From Phyto melanocephala (taxonomy: Eukaryota > Arthropoda > Insecta > Diptera > Rhinophoridae), in NCBI GenBank assembly GCA_941918925.1, contig OW799237.1, positions 108,966,515-109,030,514 on the forward strand: DNA of 64,000 nt. The letters run 5' to 3'. Of this stretch, positions 57,801-64,000 are shown one piece after another (the stretch's first letter is position 1; each line of letters opens with the position of its first letter). The notes below the pieces were generated by a model. It searched no databases. It was given only the letters and a program-made list of their open reading frames with translations, and was not told the origin of the DNA. The position numbers and the translations under genes are program-made.

Positions 57801-58418
57801 TAAAATTTTGGGATATGCTTCCAATTAATCTATTAATAATAAATATTTATTTTATGATAATACGACACATAGTACATCTTGTAATCCCCCAATTATGTTT
57901 ACATAATTAAAGTATTAAAAAAATATCATAAAACCTCTAAAGGACTATTAAACGGATTTTTTTTTTTACATTTCGAAACTTAAAAATTTAGTTATTAAAA
58001 CAAAATAAAATAAGGCTTTGTAGTGGTTATTTAACCTTAACAAATTAGTTACCAAAACAAGTATACGTCACCAAATAAATGTTTTAAATAACTTTAATTT
58101 TGTACCAAATTTGTTGGCAAGACAATCATACTGCACAAACATAATGTTTGATGTATTCACAAGATGTGCTATTCTGCCGTATTGCTATATTGTTTTAATT
58201 TTCTTAAATTTAAAAATTATTTTAAAATATTGCATCGTTTTGAAGTGGAATTTTAAATCATTTTAAAATTAAAAAATATATATGTATATGATAACACGAC
58301 ATGAAAGCACACCTGGTGAATCCACCAACTATGAAAAGGGGACAGAAAAAGTTCAATATTTTTGTCAGCAAAGCAAACATCATAAGAATTTATTTCTATT
58401 CACTATTTAACCTTAAAT
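57801..58418. other. 3' flank of gemini
   Basis: Probable 3' UTR and spacer of gemini. No other feature seen. Confidence 0.5.
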
Positions 58419-61400
58419 TTAATTTTCATTTTTACTAATTAATTTCATAATAATTTTACCATTTTGTACTTCTAGTCCATATAAACTGCCATCATGAATT
58501 TCGTTATTTAAAACTTCATCGGTAACGGCGACATGTATACCAGCAGGGCCGGTAACATATACTAAGCTTTTATTATTGAGCTCGTTGAAAATATTCGAAC
58601 CACTGCCTGAATATTTCGATTGCATACCCCAGCTGTGATATGGTGACGAATTATCCATCATATTGTTTGCTGCAGAGGTGCCGCCATTATGTGTTGCAGT
58701 TTTGGCCGCAACTGTCTCATAAAGGCCGTGAAGTTTTAATAGTTTTTGCAATAGTTCTTTAGATGTATTAGAGATGAGATATATTGCATTATAATTGTTG
58801 CCATCTAAACTAACGTAAATAGTTAGACGTGGTGTTATGGCTCTGAAAAGGATGTTAAAAATACATTATTTCGATACATTGTTTTAATTTTTTTTACGTT
58901 AAAGGCAACTTACTTGGCTCTTAAAATATTAAACATGCGTATGCCATCGGCAAGACCACAGATTTGTATTAAATCTTCTTTGGACATTCTTAAAACAAAC
59001 AAAACAGAAATATTTTGAGTGAATTCTAAACAAATTGGCAAAACAAAAACAAATTTTTGGGAAAAATTTTATTTTTTTTTTAAGTTCTCAGCATTCTGCT
59101 TGAAATATAGAAAACTGTAAATCTAATGCACTAAACAATGTTTCCGGTTGTGTACATTTCTCAATCTCGATCTTAGTCGGACATTCCAGGATAATTCTTA
59201 ATTGAAATTAGTATACATATATTTTTCTTAAATTTAAGTTTATAACAGGGAAAACATCTTAATTCTAATGTATTTTGTAACTTTTTATTGGTTTTTCTGC
59301 TTTCTGGATAAATTTTAAAACTGATCTAAAAGTCTGCAGTGTCCTCCAAATTTTGATTTTTTTGTACTAACTGTTGTTTGCTCTTGTACAAATTTTTTTT
59401 CGATAGTCACAGGTAGAAAGGCCCTAACTCGTATTTTTACGAAATTGAGTTTTTCAGTGATTTTAATACATTTTTTTGTACTCGATACAAAAAATTAATG
59501 CAGTAGTATCAAAAACAAGAGTTTTGCAAACAATTTTACAACAGAAATTACATTATGATAATACAGTTTCTATTAAATTGTTTTCTTCTCCTATAAAATT
59601 ATAATTATTAGAGTAAGGACCTTTCTACTTGTGACCAACGATTTAAAGTATTCCACCAAAGCATTTTTCGAATTTTGTAAGCAGTGCAGACAGAATTCAT
59701 TCCCTTACCGTTTTGCATTCATGTCTTAATTGTTTGCATACGAAAGCACATCAAAGTACTGTACTTCTGTACTTCTTCTTATTTCAGCAGTGGAAAAAAA
59801 GCAGACTTATTTATTTCAAACGTATTTTTATATTTCTCTCTTACTTTCTGCTTCCTTTTTCAGCAGTGCGTAAGGAGAAGGCATGATTAAGATATTTCTG
59901 GGAGGTATGACATTAGCGCTTATTAATTGCCAAAAAGACATCTGCGAAGTAGGACTTCGCATATAAAAATCATGTCCTTCAGAAGCGCTCTTGAAGCAGG
60001 TAAACACTAAGTAAGCAATTCAAAAAGCTTAAAAATTTTTGATGGGATGTAACAAGATTGTTAAAAATAAAGATTACGCCGTGTGCATAATTTTTCGATT
60101 TAGCCGTATTTAGCCCGCAGTAAGGGCTCAAATAAAAATTTACCGATTAAAAAAATATATCAAAATATATATTTAAAATTATACTATTTAAAAAATATTA
60201 TTTAATTTTTTTCTGCTGCTGAAATAATAAGTACAAAAGGCATGCTCTGTTGTGCTCTCGTATTAGAAAAATTTAAGCATTCCATGGAAGCAATACGGTA
60301 AGGGAATAATGTCTGTACTGCTAAACAAAATTTAAAAAAGATTTCTTTGTTGGGGATACAGTTTGAGTGACATCATTGCCACGACATGCATAGAAAATTT
60401 AAAATTATGCGCGGGAAGTCATAATCTTTATTATATCATTCTTGATTTGTACGTTGTGTTGTCTAAAAAACAATGTCCTGTGAAGGGTTATTAATGTATA
60501 AATAATTTTACTATTAAATTTCTATATATTTTATGATAAATGTCCATTTTAAAATTAATTTACAATGAGTTTCCTATTTATATACAATTGACGAATATTT
60601 CAATAACAACCTTATTTATAGGAAATATTCCTAGAAACTTTTTATTATTTTCTAAAGGGTGTTTTTTTAAGCCCGATAGAACTTCAAATTGTAAAAAATA
60701 ACACAAAAAATTAAATTGTAATCAAAATTTTTTTTTTATTCGAAAGATCAATACGTGACATTAACATTTGAAAATGATTTCGGGCATATGGGCACCGCGG
60801 CTGTTCTTGACGAAGCGCATTCTGGACGTCCAATTTTGGGCCCGTTGTTTTATCGCAAAATTGTGTTCAGCGATGAGGCGCATTTTTGGCTTTACGGGTT
60901 TGTTAATAAGCAAAATTGCCGCATATTGAGCGAGACCAATCCACAAGAGACCCTACAGACTCCATTACATCCAGAAAAATGCACCGTTTGGTGCGGTTTT
61001 CACGCTGGTGGCATCATCGGACCTTATTTCTTCAAAAATGAGGCCGGAGCTCGCGTTACGGTCAATGGAGATCGTTACCGCACCATGATCAATGATTTTT
61101 TGTTTGAAAATATGGATGACATTGATCCGGAGGAGATGTGGTTTCAATAGGATGGCGCTACGTGCCATACGGCGAACGCAACCATCGACTTATTGAAATC
61201 AAAATTTGGCGATAAGTTGATTTCGAGAAATGGACCTGTCAATTGGCCTCCAAGGTCGTGCGATTTGACACCTCTCGATTATTTCCTGTGGGGCTATGTG
61301 AAGTCACTGGTTTATGCTGATAAACCAGCAACAATTGACGCCTTGGAGGCCAGCATTGTTCGTGTTATTCGTGACATACGGCCAGCAGTGCTCGAAAAAG

Positions 61401-63285
61401 TGGCCCAAAATTGGACGTCCAGAATGCGCTTCGTCAAGAACAGCCGCGGTACCCATATGCCCGAAATCATTTTCAAATGTTAATGTCACGTATTGATCTT
61501 TCGAATAAAAAAAAAATTTTGATTACAATTTAATTTTTTGTGTTATTTTTTACAATTTCAAGTTCTATCGGGCTTAAAAAAACACCCTTTAGATATTATT
61601 TGAAAGTATAAAGCAGTTTGTGTATACAAATGTATTTTTAGGCATTTCATATACTTCCCAGTATACTAATTTACTAATTACCTCATGATATCAGCTCCGG
61701 AAAAGTGGGCAAAAGTTGATAAGTATGATGTTAAACGATGATACGTTAACCAGTGTGTTACTTGTGCTGGTGTTGATTCGGGCATAATGGTTATCGAATT
61801 CTGAAAATGACAAAATTATAGTACATACATACAAAAATGAAGTAGTATAACGCACATATTTAAAGGGTGGACGAAAAGTAACCACTGCGTGTACAAATTT
61901 TATAACTTTTTGGTTTATTATTTATTTCCGATTTTATTTATCGAACCGTGTTACACCACCGTCCAAAGTTAAAGGACCGAGCATCGAACCAAAGTAGTAA
62001 AATTGTACTTTTCTAATGGGCATTCAGTTTTACTGATGCAACTAGCAAATCCAAATTATTAAAACTCTGGATATGCAGCAAACCACAATTAATCGCTTAA
62101 TTGCACGGTTCTAACGACACGGTGAAGAGAATGAGTTTCTTAAAACTTTAATTATGAGTGATGAAGAATATTTTCATCCTAATTAATATATAAATAAACA
62201 AAATACGTTTCTTTAGGATACTGCGAACCGCAGAGTTGTTCAAAAATTAAATTGGTAATGCAGTGATGGTGATTGGGGACAGATATCGTATTATGATAAA
62301 TAATTTTGTATGCTCTGTCGCAGCCAACAAGTGGATGCAGCAACAGCACATAATGCCCGTGGCACAATTACTATTTTCAATTAAATTGTTGATGATCGAA
62401 TTATTTCATGAAATTTAGGATTTAATTGACCAGCACTTTCATCAGATTTAACTGCGCTTAAGTATTTTCTATGATAACGAGTGTTTGTTAACAAGCCCCA
62501 AACTATAGAGCAGCTAAAGTACAACATGGAAGCTTAAATCAGGGCAATAGAGCCTAAAACTTGCGTGCAGTTATGCAAAATGCCTGTTTAAGAGCCCAAT
62601 TGTGCACTGATGAAAATATGGTTGTCATTTCTTTGGTATTATTTTTCATAATTAAAATTTATATCATAAATAAATATTATATAAAAAAAAAACAACAATA
62701 AACAATAAAGCTATTAAATTTTTACAGGCAGGCGTAACTACTGGCCCACCCTGTATAGTATATTTTAAAGTTAATCATAAAAAAAGCACACAAAAATTAG
62801 GTTTATATGTCTAGATAAAAAATTTATTAAACCTAAATAAATTTGTCATTAAGACATAGTTTCCTAGAAATCTTAAAATGATATTAATTGTTTATTAAAA
62901 AAATTTTTAAACATATTTAAAGTTTTGAAAAATATGAATCTATGATAATATGACAAATTGGGATACCTTGTGAATTCACCCAATATATTTTTAACAATTA
63001 TTCAAAATGTTTATATAAGTGCCCGCTTATTAGTTTTTCATTTATAAATTTTCAATTTAAAAAAAAGGAAACAAAAAATAATTTTTATTTAAATATTTAC
63101 TTACATATTCATCCAAATCAGTAACCATATTAGTTGAATCCATTGTTTTAAGATTTGTTGAGTTTGTTGAGGAAACACTATTGATAGCTATGGGACTTGA
63201 ATTAGCATTTGGTGAGGCACTAGTAAAAGGTATAATACCATCATATTTTGGGATATGTACTGGAGAGTTGGGCCAAATTTTCATG
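58419..63285 (-). CDS. gem: Gemini (CP2/TFCP2 family transcription factor), last four coding exons
   Basis: Exons 63285-63105, 61800-61682, 58988-58914 and 58842-58419 are phase-compatible (0, 2, 2 at the three junctions) and give the C-terminal 265 residues. Exon one starts KIWPNSPVHIPKYDGIIPF. The second and third encode a SAM-like domain: WLTYHRLTSYLSTFAHFSGAD then MSKEDLIQICGLADGIRMFN, a very close match to the TFCP2 pattern KLTKEDFVQICG-ADGIRLYN. The last exon has PRLTIYVS, a spacer, then GPAGIHVAVTDEVLNNEIHDGS, the ubiquitin-like dimerisation part of CP2 factors. The CP2 DNA-binding domain must lie beyond the right edge. The SAM domain is divided by a 2.7-kb intron containing a mariner-derived palindrome. 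Gene name by recalled similarity to the single CP2-type fly gene outside Grainyhead. Confidence 0.85.
59406..59635 (+). mobile_element. MITE, 230 bp, with GTCACAGGTAGAAAGG ends
   Basis: The left end GTCACAGGTAGAAAGGCCCT with AACTC and the right end GAGTAAGGACCTTTCTACTT with GTGAC are inverted repeats of about 25 bp with four mismatches. It is the most complete copy of the family at 1301 and 55259. No coding sequence; located in a gemini intron. Confidence 0.75.
59636..60654. other. Gemini intron, no feature seen
   Basis: Non-coding AT-rich intron sequence between the MITE and the mariner palindrome. Confidence 0.5.
60655..61589 (+). mobile_element. Mariner-type element with 188-bp inverted ends (palindromic derivative)
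   Basis: Flanked by TA on both sides. The ends are AAGGGTGTTTTTTTAAGCCC and its complement GGGCTTAAAAAAACACCCTT; the arms 60655-60842 and 61402-61589 match over 188 bp with one clear mismatch. The right arm contains the transposase C-terminus (RMRFVKNSRGTHMPEIIFK and stop at 61480), so the left arm is an inverted copy of that coding end and has replaced the transposase start. The middle carries the DDE-type core: FSDEAHFWLYGFVNKQN, an in-frame stop at 61148-61150 at the FQ*DGA position, and NWPPRSCDLTPLDYFLWGYV. It cannot make a full transposase. Confidence 0.9.
61864..62752 (+). pseudogene. Old mariner-type relic in a gemini intron
   Basis: The left end AGGGTGGACGAAAAGTAACC and the right end GGCGTAACTACTGGCCCACC with CT are imperfect inverted repeats. 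Transposase traces remain near 62060-62110 (ATGCAGCAAACCACAATTAA, an ATIRRL-like helix remnant) and near 62415-62475 (a WPALSSDLTALKYF-like block). Heavily mutated, no open frame. Confidence 0.6.
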
Positions 63286-64000
63286 CTAAATTTTAAATAA
63301 ATTTAAATCATATACAATATTAATATATTTGTATTTTTTTATAACAAAAAAAAAAAAATAAGTAAATATTTTATTATAAACAAATTTAAAACATTCTATG
63401 TAGCAGTCGGTTTATTGCAAGACCTTAAATTCATACTGAAGATGTCAGTTTAATTAAAACTGCTATTAGATTTAATACATTGATTGTTGCTAAAAATACG
63501 AGTACCTGCATATTACTATTAAACAGACATACATAATTTTTCTCTTAAGAATTGCTGGAAATATTACAAAAAATACATACATTTGTATGTATGTATGTTT
63601 GTATACATATGTAATATAGCAAATAAGTAAAGCATTAAATTAACAACTTCTCACAAAACCGGTTCAAACCCGCCAACAAGCAAAATACCAAAACACATAT
63701 AAATATTTTAGTTAAGAGTTTCTAATTTACGGGGGTGTTTTATTGCCAAGAAATTAAAAATATCACACTATACTACTATTTCCGACGCCATCTTTGATTT
63801 TAAATTTTTCCATAGTTAACTTTATTCTACTAGTCAAGCCCTTTTATTTTATATCCTTATTTATGTTGTTGAGAATAAAAATTATATAAATGAATAACAA
63901 GTACACTGAGAATAAATATCCAATTTTTCTTGCCTTTCATGACTTAAATGACTTGTACACAAAATAATGACCATTGAACCTAGTGCCGAATATTACAAAC
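63286..64000. other. Gemini intron to the window edge
   Basis: Upstream intron of gemini. It contains a TATG microsatellite (63575-63605) and, at 63780-63850, one unit of the GGCTTGACTAGTAGAATA minisatellite family in inverted orientation (GACGCCATCTTTGATTTTAA, TTCTACTAGTCAAGCCCTTT). No exon seen. Confidence 0.55.

Noticed and set aside
60761..60946. Minus-strand frame ending like the mariner transposase C-terminus
   Set aside because: It is the inverted copy of the transposase 3' end within the palindrome arm, not a separate gene; reported as part of the element.

Overview
The window is nuclear DNA from a higher fly (Diptera, Brachycera). It is very AT-rich, has short spliced introns with GT/AG ends, is crowded with transposon debris, and carries recognisable fly genes: tafazzin, mRpL18, oxen/UQCR10, a ZAD zinc-finger gene, Or46a-type odorant receptors and gemini. 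The receptor subfamily and the type of dispersed repeats suggest a calyptrate fly (blow fly or relative) rather than Drosophila. The species cannot be fixed from the sequence alone.

Layout. 1-4.4 kb: repeats and intron to the left of a tafazzin exon (minus strand, 4427-4727); the rest of tafazzin lies off the left edge. 4.7-12 kb: non-coding DNA with a composite tandem repeat (7.8-9.1 kb) and a 119-bp hairpin element. 12.06-14.29 kb: a three-exon membrane-anchored JmjC/cupin-type gene. 15.6-16.5 kb: mRpL18 (plus) and the two-exon complex III subunit gene oxen (minus), converging tail to tail. 17.4-30.6 kb: what looks like one gene with three widely spaced alternative first coding exons (17.38, 21.82 and 29.99 kb). 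All end in phase 1 inside a hydrophobic segment, and all can splice to one last exon at 30.47 kb encoding a lysine-rich tail ending in KKTN. The long introns hold mariner relics, MITEs and a minisatellite.

30.9-33.5 kb: mini-Helitron, pogo-like ends enclosing a 5'-truncated LINE. 33.9-37.9 kb: a 12-exon ZAD/C2H2 gene (minus) whose exons sum to exactly 1053 codons including the stop. 38.9-39.9 kb: Tc1-like relic. 40.5-47.0 kb: a full-length Gypsy-type LTR retrotransposon with apparently identical 599-bp LTRs, a 4-bp AAAC target duplication and one frame break in integrase. It sits only 54 bp beyond the stop codon of the first of two tandem Or46a-like receptor genes (47.0-49.8 and 52.1-53.4 kb, both minus). 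53.7-54.9 kb: a hammerhead-like fold next to a Tigger/pogo relic. 58.4-63.3 kb: the last four coding exons of gemini (CP2/TFCP2 family, minus), whose introns carry a near-palindromic 935-bp mariner derivative and an older mariner relic.

The genes do not form a pathway; the neighbourhood is ordinary animal gene order with heavy transposon invasion. The points most worth a second look are the alternative-first-exon membrane-protein gene, the Gypsy insertion at the 3' end of the receptor gene, the duplicated Or46a architecture, the palindromic mariner and the ribozyme-like fold.
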